Assembly: GCA_039197885.1 (NCBI GenBank)
Contig: JBCCTY010000007.1
Location: 1-41,557 of the forward strand
DNA from: JBCBSZ01 sp039197885
GTDB lineage: Bacteria; Actinomycetota; Acidimicrobiia; Acidimicrobiales; Poriferisodalaceae
Direction of reading: 5' to 3'
Length of the DNA: 41,557 nucleotides
The notes under the pieces: model-generated
Databases searched by the model: none
What the model was told of the DNA's origin: nothing
The model's input: only the letters and a program-made list of their open reading frames with translations
Program-made: the position numbers and the translations under genes
Shown here: positions 7,184-16,030 of the stretch, piece by piece
Layout: each line of letters begins with the position of its first letter
How positions within the stretch are numbered: the stretch's first letter is position 1

Positions 7184-8781
7184 GCGCGGCCACGATCGCC
7201 GCACGACCCAGGCTGCCACCGCGTCGGACCATGCCGGACGGCGTCCGCAGCCTCATCGTCGTGGTCGTCACGGTCGGCGTCTGGGAGGTGGTCGCCCGGA
7301 CGGTCTTCAGCGGCTCGTTCGTGCTGTCGCCTCCGTCGTCGGTGCTGGGCTCGATCTACGACGAACGGAGCCTCTACGCACGCAACCTCCGCCACACCAT
7401 CGCGAACGCCGGCTGGGGGTTCCTCTGGGGCAACCTGGTGGCGATCGCCCTGGCGGCCGTCGCCACGCTCGTCCCCGCCGTGCGGCGCACCATCGGTGCG
7501 ATCTCGCTCACGACCTTCTGCCTCCCGCTCATCGCCCTGGCGCCGATCCTGCGGGTCGTACTCGGTCCCGGCGAGAGCACGCCGATCGCCCTCGCCGCCC
7601 TGTCGGTGTTCTTCACGACCTTCATCGCTGCGCTGCTCGGTCTCGACTCCGCTCCCGGCGGCGCGTTGGAGGTCGTTCGGTCGTACGGGCGAGGACGGTA
7701 CGCGGCGTTCGTGTTCGTCCGGCTGCGAGCGTCGGTCCCGGCGCTGTTCGCCGGTCTGCAGATCGCCGCTCCGGCGGCGTTCCTCGGCGCCCTCGTCGGC
7801 GAGTTCACCGGCTCGAGCCGCGGATTCGGGATCCTCACGATCCAGGCGTTGCGCACCTTGGAGACCGACCGGGTCTGGGCCGTCGCCGTCCTCTCGACGC
7901 TGGTGTCGTCGGGCGCCTACCTGCTCGTCGGCTTCCTCGGGCGGAAGCTGTGCCCCTGGGCGGCGGCGGTCGACGTCACCGCTGCGCCGACCGATCCGCC
8001 GGTGCGCGGGGCAGCGCGCCGCCTGGCGGCACTGGCCGCACCGGTCGCTGCGGTCCTGGTGCTCTGGGTCGCCTTCCTCGTCGTGTTCGACGTGAACACC
8101 TTCTTCGCCAAGACGCCGGTGGACGTGTGGTCGGACGTCGTGACCGGCCCCGACGCAGCCGAGATGCGTTCCACGGTGCTGCCCCCGCTGTGGTCGACGA
8201 TCTGGACGACGTCGCTCGGCTTCGTCGCGGGGATCACGGCGGCCGTGGCGTCGGCAGCGGTCTTCATCCTGGCGCCGTGGCTGGAGCGTGCGCTCATGCC
8301 CGTCGCCGTTGCGCTGCGGGCGATCCCGATCGTCGCCACGACGCCCGTGATCATCCTGGCCCTCGGTCGAGGCGTGGTCGCAACGGTCGCGATCGTCGGG
8401 GTGATGTCGTTCTTCCCGACCCTCGTCAACTGCGTGGCCGCGATGCGGCGGACGCCGGAGGGCATCCTCGACGTCCTCCGGTCCTACGACGCTCCGTCGG
8501 TGGCGACGGTGTGGATCGCCCACCTGCCGACGGCGGTACCGGCGCTGTTGGCCTCGGCCCGCATCGCCGTGCCCACGTCGCTGCTCGGCGCGACCGTCGC
8601 CGAGTGGCTGGCCACCGGCAAGGGCATGGGGAACCTCATGACCGTCGCGGCGAACACGGCCCGCTACGACGTCCTCTGGGTCTCGGTGGTGTTGCTGACC
8701 CTCGTCGCGGCAGGCGGCTACCTCGCCGTCGCATCGTTCGAGCGCCAGGTCCTGGCCCGCATGCAGCCCGGGAGGTCCTGA
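7180..8781 (+). CDS. ABC transporter permease with two fused transmembrane domains
   Basis: A 533-residue inner-membrane protein, about twice the usual 250-280 residues of an SsuC/TauC-type permease. It contains two consecutive BPD-transporter domains. The first (about 20-265) carries the coupling-helix region around A-L-E-V-V-R-S-Y-G-R-G-R. The second (about 280-525) carries G-I-L-D-V-L-R-S-Y-D-A-P. Each has several hydrophobic helices, and the two coupling motifs show the domains are homologous. A short Ala-rich cytoplasmic linker joins them. Such a fusion would form the complete channel from one chain instead of a homodimer. ATG at 7180 overlaps the ATPase stop, and its stop overlaps the next ATG. 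Confidence 0.92.
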   Translation: MSAATIAARPRLPPRRTMPDGVRSLIVVVVTVGVWEVVARTVFSGSFVLSPPSSVLGSIYDERSLYARNLRHTIANAGWGFLWGNLVAIALAAVATLVPAVRRTIGAISLTTFCLPLIALAPILRVVLGPGESTPIALAALSVFFTTFIAALLGLDSAPGGALEVVRSYGRGRYAAFVFVRLRASVPALFAGLQIAAPAAFLGALVGEFTGSSRGFGILTIQALRTLETDRVWAVAVLSTLVSSGAYLLVGFLGRKLCPWAAAVDVTAAPTDPPVRGAARRLAALAAPVAAVLVLWVAFLVVFDVNTFFAKTPVDVWSDVVTGPDAAEMRSTVLPPLWSTIWTTSLGFVAGITAAVASAAVFILAPWLERALMPVAVALRAIPIVATTPVIILALGRGVVATVAIVGVMSFFPTLVNCVAAMRRTPEGILDVLRSYDAPSVATVWIAHLPTAVPALLASARIAVPTSLLGATVAEWLATGKGMGNLMTVAANTARYDVLWVSVVLLTLVAAGGYLAVASFERQVLARMQPGRS

Positions 8782-9323
8782 TGTCGCTCACGAGTCGAGA
8801 CGTCACCGCTCGTTACGACGAGCTCGCCGAGCTCGTCGTCGATGTCGAGCGACGGGGCCCCGGAGATGTCGCGCTCGTCGCCGAGGCGGCGACGCTGGTC
8901 GCGCACGAGGCCCGCCTCCTCGATGCCCGACGGTACGACGAGTGGCTGGCCGGGTGGTCCGACGACGCCGTGCTGTGGGTTCCGATGGTCCCGACCCACC
9001 CCGCTGCCGACCAGTCGCTGCTGCTCGACGACCGACGTCGGCTCGCAGAGCGCGTGCGCTGGCGCGCCGAGCCATCCGCCTGGGGGCAACAGCCACCATC
9101 GCGGACGACGCGCGTCGTCGGCAGCGTCGAGGCCTGGCGCTCGGGCGACCGGGTGATCGTCCGCTCCGGCCTGGTGCTCCACGAGCACCGACGAGCGCGG
9201 GCCCAGTTGCTGGTCGGCCATCAGATCCACGAGTTCGTCGACGAGGCCAGCCGATGCCGAACCAAGATCCTCCTGCTCCCCCAGCTGTCGCTCGGGATCC
9301 GGAACCCGAGCTTCCTGCTGTGA
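8781..9323 (+). CDS. Ring-hydroxylating dioxygenase beta-subunit / NTF2-like protein
   Basis: A 180-residue alpha+beta-barrel protein of the SnoaL/NTF2 superfamily in the form used as small subunit of aromatic-ring-hydroxylating dioxygenases. Typical segments are V-A-H-E-A-R-L-L-D-A-R-R-Y-D-E-W-L at residues about 36-52, the V-L-W-V-P-M strand, and the conserved C-terminal strand with K-I-L-L-L-P. It has no catalytic metal site; the role in known pairs is structural, completing an alpha3beta3 oxygenase. GGAGG lies six bases upstream of the ATG, which overlaps the permease stop. It directly precedes the alpha subunit gene, as is standard for such pairs (in the reverse order to many nah/bph operons). 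Confidence 0.85.
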   Translation: MSLTSRDVTARYDELAELVVDVERRGPGDVALVAEAATLVAHEARLLDARRYDEWLAGWSDDAVLWVPMVPTHPAADQSLLLDDRRRLAERVRWRAEPSAWGQQPPSRTTRVVGSVEAWRSGDRVIVRSGLVLHEHRRARAQLLVGHQIHEFVDEASRCRTKILLLPQLSLGIRNPSFLL

Positions 9324-9348
9324 GGAGCGGCGACGCCGGGAGCGAGCC

Positions 9349-10632
9349 ATGACCGCCGACCACCTGACCCCCGAGGCGCTGCACCGCCTCGTCGAGCCAC
9401 ACCGGGTCCATCGCCGCATCTACACCGATCCCGAGATCTTCGAGCTCGAGCAGACACGGGTCTTCGCGGCGTCGTGGTCCTATGTCGCGCACGAGAGCGA
9501 GATCCCGGCGCCCGGTGACTTCACCACCACGAAGGTCGGTGGTCGACCGGTGGTGGTGACCCGCGACGGCGACGGCGCCGTGCACGCGCTCCTCAACCGC
9601 TGCTCGCATCGTGGGGCGCTCTTCACGATCGAGTCGAGCGGGTGCGCGAAGCGCTTCACCTGCCCGTATCACGGCTGGTCGTTCGCCAACGACGGCCGAC
9701 TCGTGTCGCTCCCCTTCCCGCAGAACCACCCGGTGCAGGACGGCGACCGCTCGCAGTTCGACCTCGGACGGCTCGCGGTGGCCGAGTACCGGGGCTTCGT
9801 CTTCGCCACCCTCCACCCCGACCCCGAGCCGTTGGAGGAGTGGCTGGGGCCGGCGACCGAGCCCTTCGACCACATCGTCGACCGGCACCCGGGAGGCCGG
9901 CTCCGCGTGCTCCCCTCGCCGCAGCAGCTGGAGTTCGACGGGAACTGGAAGCTGGCCTGGGACAACGCCGCCGACGGCCTGCACGCCACGTTCGCCCACC
10001 GCTCGTACAACGTGCTCGGCAGCGACGCCGACATCGACACCGTCCTCGCCCGCGATCCCGGGCGCACCCCGATGGTCGCCAAGGCGCTCGGCCACGGCCA
10101 CATGGTCGTCGACCAGCGGCCCGGGATCCCGGACGGACCGTGGTCGACGATGCGGGCCGTTCCGTTCCGAGAGCCGCTGGAGGAGGAGCTCGTGGCGTCG
10201 GGGGCCGGTGGCGACCTCGATCTGGCCACCGGCTCGATGGTCAACCTGTCGCTGTTCCCGAACCTGATCTTCGTCGGCAACCAGCTCCTCGTGGTCGAGC
10301 CGATCGCCGTGGATCGCACCCGCTTGTCGGCCCACCTCGTCCTCGCGCCGGATGCCCCGGCGGAGATCGACCTGCTCCGCCTCCGCGTCGACGAGGACTT
10401 CATCAGCTTCGGCACCCCGGACGACCTCGACATGTTCGAACGGGTGCAGCAGGGGCTCGCCATCCCCGAGATGGAGTGGATCGACGTCAGCCGCGGACTC
10501 CGGGACGGCCCCGACGTGCCCGCCGCCGACGGGGTGGTCACCGGACCGATCACCTCGGAGGCGCCCCAGCGCGGCTACCTCGCCCGGTACCGCGACCTGC
10601 TCACCACGGAGGTGATCACCCGTGTCCGTTGA
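9349..10632 (+). CDS. Rieske non-heme iron oxygenase, alpha subunit
   Basis: A 427-residue catalytic subunit of an aromatic-ring-hydroxylating dioxygenase-type enzyme. The N-terminal Rieske [2Fe-2S] motif is C-S-H-R-G at residues about 85-89, then C-P-Y-H-G-W about 20 residues on. The catalytic domain has D-N-A-A-D-G-L-H-A-T-F-A-H-R-S, giving the bridging Asp and the two iron-binding His; the third ligand (Asp) should lie in the C-terminal part. It would use electrons from a ferredoxin/reductase not encoded in the window. Its position behind an uptake system suggests it oxidises the imported compound. The substrate is unknown, and homology class alone cannot separate dihydroxylation from demethylation. 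Confidence 0.93.
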   Translation: MTADHLTPEALHRLVEPHRVHRRIYTDPEIFELEQTRVFAASWSYVAHESEIPAPGDFTTTKVGGRPVVVTRDGDGAVHALLNRCSHRGALFTIESSGCAKRFTCPYHGWSFANDGRLVSLPFPQNHPVQDGDRSQFDLGRLAVAEYRGFVFATLHPDPEPLEEWLGPATEPFDHIVDRHPGGRLRVLPSPQQLEFDGNWKLAWDNAADGLHATFAHRSYNVLGSDADIDTVLARDPGRTPMVAKALGHGHMVVDQRPGIPDGPWSTMRAVPFREPLEEELVASGAGGDLDLATGSMVNLSLFPNLIFVGNQLLVVEPIAVDRTRLSAHLVLAPDAPAEIDLLRLRVDEDFISFGTPDDLDMFERVQQGLAIPEMEWIDVSRGLRDGPDVPAADGVVTGPITSEAPQRGYLARYRDLLTTEVITRVR

Positions 10633-11422
10633 CCGAACGGTCCGACTGGCCCAGGAGGGCTTCGTCGTCGCCGAGGGCGTGCTCGACGGCGACTGGTGCA
10701 CCCGGCTGCACGAGGCGATCGAGCGGTGCCGGGCCGCTCCCAGTGAGCACTACGCCGTGCTGTCCGCGCCGGGTTCGGCCCGAGTCGACAGCGACCTGTT
10801 CCGGTGGTTCGACGAACCCGCCATCGAGGAGCTCGTGATGGCATCGCCCCTCCCGGTCCTGGCTGCAGAGCTCCTCGACCGCGACGAGGTCGTGCTCATC
10901 GAGGACCAGTGGTTCTGCTCCGAACCGGGTGCGAGCACGCCGAGTCCGTGGCACCAGGACGACCCGTACTACAACCTCGATCGTTCGTTCCTGACGATCT
11001 GGATCACCCTCGACGACGTGATGGCCGACGTCGCGCTACGGGTCGTGCCCGGCTCACACTCGACGGGCGAGATCTACTCGCCGGTCGAGTTCTCCGCGAC
11101 CAGCTCGACGATCGGGGCGGCGACGGAGACCACCACCGTGCCCGACATCGACGCCGACCCCGACGCGTTCGGGGTGACCTCCTGGGAGCTGCGAGCCGGC
11201 GACGCCATCGCCATCGACTCCCGGCTCCTGCACGCCACCGGTGCGGGGGTCATCGCCGATCGTCCGTTCCGCCGGATCTCGACGCGGTGGGCCGAGCCCG
11301 AGACCCGCTACCTCGACCGAGGGCCCCAGGTGGCCAACTTCTGGCACCTCCTGCCCCACGGACTCGAATCGGGAGACCCCGTCGCTGGTGAGGTGTTCCC
11401 CTTGCTCGCACCGACGAGCTGA
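10622..11422 (+). CDS. Phytanoyl-CoA dioxygenase (PhyH) family Fe(II)/2-oxoglutarate oxygenase
   Basis: A 266-residue cupin-fold oxygenase. The iron-binding triad is visible as H-x-D in P-W-H-Q-D-D-P-Y-Y-N and the distal His in S-R-L-L-H-A-T-G, with the 2-oxoglutarate-binding Arg expected in F-R-R-I-S-T-R-W. The segment L-R-V-V-P-G-S-H-S is the usual PhyH signature strand. The GTG start lies 11 bases before the end of the Rieske alpha gene, so the two are translationally coupled. It probably performs a second hydroxylation or dealkylation on the same substrate; that is inference. It is the last gene of the 5290-11422 operon, facing the convergent XRE-cupin gene 20 bases on. Confidence 0.9.
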   Translation: MSVDRTVRLAQEGFVVAEGVLDGDWCTRLHEAIERCRAAPSEHYAVLSAPGSARVDSDLFRWFDEPAIEELVMASPLPVLAAELLDRDEVVLIEDQWFCSEPGASTPSPWHQDDPYYNLDRSFLTIWITLDDVMADVALRVVPGSHSTGEIYSPVEFSATSSTIGAATETTTVPDIDADPDAFGVTSWELRAGDAIAIDSRLLHATGAGVIADRPFRRISTRWAEPETRYLDRGPQVANFWHLLPHGLESGDPVAGEVFPLLAPTS

Positions 11423-11442
11423 CGAGGGCTCGGATGCAGGGC

Positions 11443-12054
11443 TCAGGTCTCGGCGACCGAGACGTGCACGAACCGCGTGGTCGATCGCCCGAGGTGGCGC
11501 CAGCGGTGGCGGACGGGGGTGGAGTAGATGATCGTGTCACCGGCCGCGAGCTCGCGGGTGACGACCGTGGACTCGCTCTCCTCCAGGTCGACGGCGAGCC
11601 GTCCGACCTTGACGTGGATCATCTCGCGTCCGTCGGAGCTGAAGAAGCCGCCGAGGTCGGCGCCGGCGGGGACCTCGTACTCGGCGGCGCTGAACGGTTC
11701 GCCCAGTCCGGTGAGCTGACGACGCGTCGCGCTGTCGGAGGCGTCGGTGACCGGGTAGCGCGGTCCCTGGTCGCTCGCAGTGACCACGACGCTCGCCGAC
11801 ACGGGCCCGGCGAGCAGCCGCTCGGGGGTGGTGTTCAGTGCCCGTGCGATGGAGAACAGCGAGATCAGGCTCGGCGCCGCGAACGACGTCTCGACCTGGC
11901 TGAGGAACGGCACGGACAGGCCGGTCGCATCAGAGAGCTTGCTGAGCGTCAGACCGAGCTGGGTGCGCCGAGCGCGCATGGCGGCACCGAGATCCGCCAG
12001 GGCGGTGACGTCATCATCGTCTATCTCGGCTCGCGAGGAGGCGCCGCTGCCCAT
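11443..12054 (-). CDS. XRE-family regulator with C-terminal cupin domain
   Basis: A 203-residue repressor-type protein. Residues about 20-75 form a Cro/C1 helix-turn-helix (L-G-L-T-L-S-K-L-S-D-A-T-G-L-S-V-P-F-L-S, then S-L-I-S-L-F-S-I-A-R-A-L). Residues about 105-200 form a small cupin likely to bind the effector (G-R-E-M-I-H-V-K-V-G, then A-A-G-D-T-I-I-Y). Family members (PuuR/SutR type) sense small metabolites and often regulate neighbouring catabolic genes. The start at 12054 gives a normal-length N-terminus. It is divergent from the FAD oxidoreductase with only 42 bases between starts and convergent with the oxygenase operon. Control of one or both is likely. Confidence 0.88.
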   Translation of the reverse strand: MGSGASSRAEIDDDDVTALADLGAAMRARRTQLGLTLSKLSDATGLSVPFLSQVETSFAAPSLISLFSIARALNTTPERLLAGPVSASVVVTASDQGPRYPVTDASDSATRRQLTGLGEPFSAAEYEVPAGADLGGFFSSDGREMIHVKVGRLAVDLEESESTVVTRELAAGDTIIYSTPVRHRWRHLGRSTTRFVHVSVAET

Positions 12055-12096
12055 CGGGGGAGACTCTAACGGTGACCGATCGCGGGGAGGTCGCCG

Positions 12097-13743
12097 ATGG
12101 GGTCGTCTGAGGTCGTCGCCGATGTCGCGGTCGTCGGCGGCGGGCACAACGGTCTGGTCTGCGCCGCGTACCTCGCCCGAGCCGGTCTCGACGTCGTCGT
12201 CGTCGAGCAGAACGAGCGGTGCGGCGGGGCGCTGTTCAGCTCGACCGTCGACGGCGTGACGCTCGAACACGGCGGGGTCGAGCACACGACGATCGTCGCG
12301 AGCGACATCGTGTCGGAGCTCGACCTCGCCGGACACGGGCTCGAGTACCGCTACCGGACCGTCGGGGCCCTCCACCGCTTCGGCGACGGTGTCCAGCTGC
12401 TGATCGCGGAGACGGTCGACGAGACGGCCGCGTCGATCGCGGAGCTCGACGTCGACGACGCCGAGGCCTGGCGTTCGCTCGCCGACGAGGCCACACGGAT
12501 GATGGCGCTGCTCGGTGCGGTGTCCTCGGGGCGTCCGCCGACGATGGCGACGTTGCGCCGGGCCGCCTGGCTGCTGGGCGCTGCGGACCGGGCGCTGTTG
12601 GACCTGGCGACCTCCTCGGTGCTCGACCTTGCCGCGTCGCGGTTCGCCGATCCCCACGTCCGTGCGATGGCGATCAGTCGTGCCGGGTTCTCCGGGCTGC
12701 CGGCCTGGGCGCCGGGCACCGGGGCGGTTTTCGCCCTCACCCCGGCCGGGCACGGTCGCCGGTACGGCCGGCCGGTCGGTGGGTCGAGCGCGCTCGTCGA
12801 CGCGCTGGAGCGCTGCGCGACGGCCGCCGGCGTACGGATCATCACCGCCACGTCGGTGCGCTCGTTGCAGCGCGACGACCAGCGATGGACGCTCACCACC
12901 ACGGGCGCGGTCGGTCGCGTCCAGGCCACACGGGTCGTCTCGGCCATCCCGCCCCAGGTGACGATGCTCGAGCTCGTGCCCCGCCCCATGGTGCCCCGTC
13001 GCCTCCGACGGCGTCTGGCCGGCATCGAGGTCAACGTGGGCAACCTGAGCCAGTTCACGCTGGCATCCCGACTCGTCCGACCTCCCGACCTCGGCGTGCT
13101 GGGCCGACACGTCGACGCGGCTGCGTCCATGCTCTGGCTTCTGGCCGCTCCGGAGGACGCGACCGCGAGCCACGGCGCTGCCGCCGTCGGCGCGTTGGCC
13201 CCTCGACCGAGCCTCGTGGCGACGTTCCCGTCGCTCACCGATCCGTCCAGCGCCGATGGTTCGGCCGCGAGCCTGTGGATCAACGGCTTCCTGGCCCGCC
13301 GGCTCGCTGGCGGCCGGGAGTGGACGTCGGCGGACGAGGCCGTGGCGGCGGAACGGATCTGGGCGACGATGCAGGCCTGCCTGCCCGGTGTCCGCGACCT
13401 CGTCGATCACGAGGTCTTCACGTCACCGGGCTCGCTGGCGGCGCGCACCGGTGCCGAGGACCCCGGGTCACACGTCGCCGGCACGCTCGGTCAGCTCCTG
13501 GGCGCACGACCCGCGAGGGGCATGGCCCGGCATCGCAGCGGCATCGAGGGGCTCTATCTCACCGGCGCGGGCACCAACCCCGGGCCCAGCATCAGCGGCC
13601 TGCCCGGCCGCGCCTGTGCCCGGGCCCTGCTCGACGACCTCGGCGTCGACGGGCCTGCCGGGCGCATCCGTCGGCTGGCCGACGAGCTCGGCATCGAGGT
13701 CCGACGAGCCCGCTCGCTGCTGGAGCTCACGAGGTCGGGCTGA
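12097..13743 (+). CDS. FAD-dependent oxidoreductase of the phytoene-desaturase / amine-oxidase type
   Basis: A 548-residue flavoprotein. The N-terminal dinucleotide-binding motif is V-A-V-V-G-G-G-H-N-G-L-V-C-A-A-Y-L-A, then V-V-V-V-E-Q-N-E with the ribose-binding Glu and R-C-G-G-A as in CrtI-like enzymes. The C-terminal FAD-contact segment is G-L-Y-L-T-G-A-G-T-N-P-G-P-S-I-S-G-L-P-G. Length and the G-G-G-H-N-G motif fit the 'NAD(P)/FAD-dependent oxidoreductase, CrtI-related' group rather than true carotenoid enzymes; no other carotenoid gene is present. GGAGG precedes the ATG. The substrate is unknown. Position between an XRE-cupin gene and a Rieske oxygenase suggests a role in the same pathway. 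Confidence 0.87.
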   Translation: MGSSEVVADVAVVGGGHNGLVCAAYLARAGLDVVVVEQNERCGGALFSSTVDGVTLEHGGVEHTTIVASDIVSELDLAGHGLEYRYRTVGALHRFGDGVQLLIAETVDETAASIAELDVDDAEAWRSLADEATRMMALLGAVSSGRPPTMATLRRAAWLLGAADRALLDLATSSVLDLAASRFADPHVRAMAISRAGFSGLPAWAPGTGAVFALTPAGHGRRYGRPVGGSSALVDALERCATAAGVRIITATSVRSLQRDDQRWTLTTTGAVGRVQATRVVSAIPPQVTMLELVPRPMVPRRLRRRLAGIEVNVGNLSQFTLASRLVRPPDLGVLGRHVDAAASMLWLLAAPEDATASHGAAAVGALAPRPSLVATFPSLTDPSSADGSAASLWINGFLARRLAGGREWTSADEAVAAERIWATMQACLPGVRDLVDHEVFTSPGSLAARTGAEDPGSHVAGTLGQLLGARPARGMARHRSGIEGLYLTGAGTNPGPSISGLPGRACARALLDDLGVDGPAGRIRRLADELGIEVRRARSLLELTRSG

Positions 13744-13752
13744 CCCTCGTCG

Positions 13753-14808
13753 TCAGCCCGTGCTCGCGGCCGAGCGCACGTGGAGCGCGACGAGGTCGGC
13801 GAGCACCCGCCGCATCTCGACGGTGTTGCGATCGGCGCGGGTGTGGACCTCGGCCTGCAGGTCGATCGGCGTGGCGGTGGTGGTGAAGCGCTCCAGCATC
13901 GCCTTGTCCTCGGCGCCCACCGCCATCTGGAAGCTGACCGCTTCCTCGACCGTGGTCCGACCGTCGGCGATGTCGTTGCGCAGGTCGAACACGTAGAGCC
14001 GGGTGGTGTCGCGATCGACCGGTTGGTGGAAGAAGCAGATCGTCAACACGACGTCCTCGGCGAGGTACTCGATGCGCAGCCGCAACGAGAACGGCGCCTC
14101 GTAGACGAAGGTGTCGCGGCGGTTCGCGACCGTGTAGTCCGCCGTCCCTCCGGAGTCGGCGAGCAGCTTGGTCGAGTGTTCGAAGGAGCACACGAAGCTC
14201 CAGCCGTCGCGCTCCACCGTGTAGGTCGGCACCTCGTGCGCATCGGGATCACCGAAGGTCTCGGCGTGCAGCATCGCCAGGTGGCCCTGGTCGAGGAAGT
14301 TCTCGGTGAGCTGACCGGCGCCGGCCCGCCATTGCTGGTCGGGCAGCGGCGCGACCACGAACTCCGGGTCGTCCCACTCGGGCACGTCGATGATCCCCGT
14401 GACGGGGGGCTCGGGGGCCAGCCACACCAGGCCGTAGCGCTCCTCGATCGCCGCCGGCGTCACCGCGGTCGCCTTCGGCGGGATGGCGGCATCCGGCCCG
14501 AGCGCCGGGATGTGGACGCACCGACCGTCGGGCTCGAACCGGTACCCGTGGTAGGGGCACTCGATGGTGCCGTCGACGACCGCTCCGGCGCTCAGTGGGG
14601 CGAGGCGGTGAGGGCAGCGATCGACCATCGCGACGATCTCTCCGTCGATGCGGGCGACCGCCCAGTCGACGCCCAGCAGACGGGTGCCGATCACCTGGCC
14701 GTCCGCGACATCGGAGCTGCGGCACACCGGGTGGAGCGCCCGCCGCAAGGCAGGATGCTCGTTGTCGATGGTCGACGTGGCGACCGGCTCGGGGACGGCG
14801 CGGCTCAT
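13753..14808 (-). CDS. Rieske 2Fe-2S oxygenase (vanillate demethylase / phenoxybenzoate dioxygenase-like)
   Basis: A 351-residue stand-alone Rieske oxygenase. The cluster ligands are C-P-H-R at residues about 65-68 and C-P-Y-H-G-Y about 20 residues later. The catalytic domain shows E-N-F-L-D-Q-G-H-L-A-M-L-H, giving the bridging Asp and the two iron His. Size and the N-F-L-D-x-x-H form are those of the alpha3 O-demethylase/aryl-ether group (VanA, phenoxybenzoate dioxygenase) rather than the alpha3beta3 dioxygenases. It is the second gene of a two-gene minus-strand unit, 37 bases after the enolase-superfamily gene. Tail-to-tail with the FAD oxidoreductase (9 bases apart). The substrate is unknown. 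Confidence 0.9.
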   Translation of the reverse strand: MSRAVPEPVATSTIDNEHPALRRALHPVCRSSDVADGQVIGTRLLGVDWAVARIDGEIVAMVDRCPHRLAPLSAGAVVDGTIECPYHGYRFEPDGRCVHIPALGPDAAIPPKATAVTPAAIEERYGLVWLAPEPPVTGIIDVPEWDDPEFVVAPLPDQQWRAGAGQLTENFLDQGHLAMLHAETFGDPDAHEVPTYTVERDGWSFVCSFEHSTKLLADSGGTADYTVANRRDTFVYEAPFSLRLRIEYLAEDVVLTICFFHQPVDRDTTRLYVFDLRNDIADGRTTVEEAVSFQMAVGAEDKAMLERFTTTATPIDLQAEVHTRADRNTVEMRRVLADLVALHVRSAASTG

Positions 14809-14845
14809 GGCGACCGTGTCCCTTCGGCGTCCTGCATCGGCTCGC

Positions 14846-16030
14846 TCACTCGGCGCCTGAGCCGGCGGCGGTGCGGCCCGACTCGTGCTCGGGGAACATC
14901 TCGACGTAGGTGTCTCCCTCGACGTACGGGAAGTCGGCGAGGCGGGCCTCGTCGATCTCGATGCCGAGGCCGGGGCCCTCGGGTGCCCGGATCGTGCCGC
15001 CGTCGAGGTCGGCCAGGGCGAGCCCGGGGTTGTTCCCCAGGTCGGTCAGCATCGGCTGGTCCTCTTCGATGTCGAACTCGAAGAGCCGCACCCGAGCGGC
15101 CGTGGCCCAGTGCAGGTTGGCTGCGAGGCCGACCACGGTCGGCCCGCCGACGTGGGGGATCACCTCGATCCCGTGGCGCTCGGCGATGGCCGCGATCTCG
15201 AGGCTGGCCAGGATGCCCCCGGTGAGCGTGGCGTCCGGCTCGAAGACACGGGCAGCGTCTCGGGCGGCCAGCTCGGCGTACATCCGCGGCGTGTAGACCC
15301 GCTCGCCGACGGCGATCCGGACCGGTGAGGCGTGCTGGAGGCGCTCCAGGCCCTCGATCCGGTACTGCGGGATGGGCTCCTCGAAGAAGTGGATGTCGTA
15401 GGGCGCGATCCGCCGGCTGAGCTCCAGTGCGGTGTCGGCGTCGTGGAACCAGTAGGAGTCGACACCCAGGAGTCGGTCGGGACCGATGTGCTCGCGCACC
15501 GTCCGGACGACCTCGACGTCGTCGTCGAGCTCGCGGCCGAGGCGGACCTTGACCCCCTTGAAGCCGAGCTCGAGGCAGTGGTCGAAGTAGTGGGCGTGCC
15601 AGTCGGCCGGCTGCTCGAACATCGTCGTGCCCGTGCCGTAGAGGTCGATCGCCGCGGCGCCGGCGCCGAGCAGTTGGTGGACCGGTGCGTCGAGGGCCTT
15701 GCCGAGGAGGTCCCAGAGCGCGATCTCGATGGCGCCGATGGTCTGGCTGCTCAGCCCGTCCCACCCGAGGTACCCGTCGAGCGCGACCTTCAGGTCGGCG
15801 ACCCGGTCCCGGATGGCCATCGGGTCGCGGCCCACGAGGTGGCGAGCACAGACGTCGTCGACGACGGCCCGGAACACGGTCGGGTAGGAGTGGCCCCAGT
15901 TGGTCGAGGCCTCACCCCACCCGACCGTCCCGTCGTCGGTCTCGACGCGGACGAGGGCCCAGCTCCGCTGCATCTCCGGGTTGAGGATGCGGTGACCGGT
16001 GAGGACGGCCCGTACGCTCCGGATCTCCAT
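14846..16030 (-). CDS. Mandelate racemase / muconate lactonizing enzyme family (enolase superfamily)
   Basis: A 394-residue enolase-superfamily member. The catalytic base region after the second strand reads G-F-K-G-V-K-V-R-L-G, a K-x-R variant of the usual K-x-K. Metal ligands follow in L-G-V-D-S-Y-W (Asp), F-F-E-E-P (Glu) and A-V-G-E-R-V (Glu), and a late His is in V-I-P-H-V-G-G, as in acid-sugar dehydratases of the MR subgroup. It should abstract the alpha-proton of a carboxylate; dehydratase or racemase activity cannot be separated by sight. First gene of the unit with the Rieske oxygenase, transcribed away from an XRE-cupin gene, which may regulate it. Confidence 0.9.
   Translation of the reverse strand: MEIRSVRAVLTGHRILNPEMQRSWALVRVETDDGTVGWGEASTNWGHSYPTVFRAVVDDVCARHLVGRDPMAIRDRVADLKVALDGYLGWDGLSSQTIGAIEIALWDLLGKALDAPVHQLLGAGAAAIDLYGTGTTMFEQPADWHAHYFDHCLELGFKGVKVRLGRELDDDVEVVRTVREHIGPDRLLGVDSYWFHDADTALELSRRIAPYDIHFFEEPIPQYRIEGLERLQHASPVRIAVGERVYTPRMYAELAARDAARVFEPDATLTGGILASLEIAAIAERHGIEVIPHVGGPTVVGLAANLHWATAARVRLFEFDIEEDQPMLTDLGNNPGLALADLDGGTIRAPEGPGLGIEIDEARLADFPYVEGDTYVEMFPEHESGRTAAGSGAE

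Noticed and set aside
7159..8523. Long minus-strand frame opposite the double permease
   Set aside because: Asp/Arg/His-rich antisense shadow typical of high-GC genes, without ribosome site or domain.
11443..13410. Long minus-strand frame extending upstream of the XRE-cupin gene
   Set aside because: The part above 12054 is the antisense shadow of the FAD oxidoreductase and has an Arg/Gly-rich composition with no domain.
12097..13743. Carotenoid phytoene desaturase (crtI)
   Set aside because: The fold matches, but no phytoene synthase or other carotenoid gene is near and the context is catabolic, so only the broad family is called.
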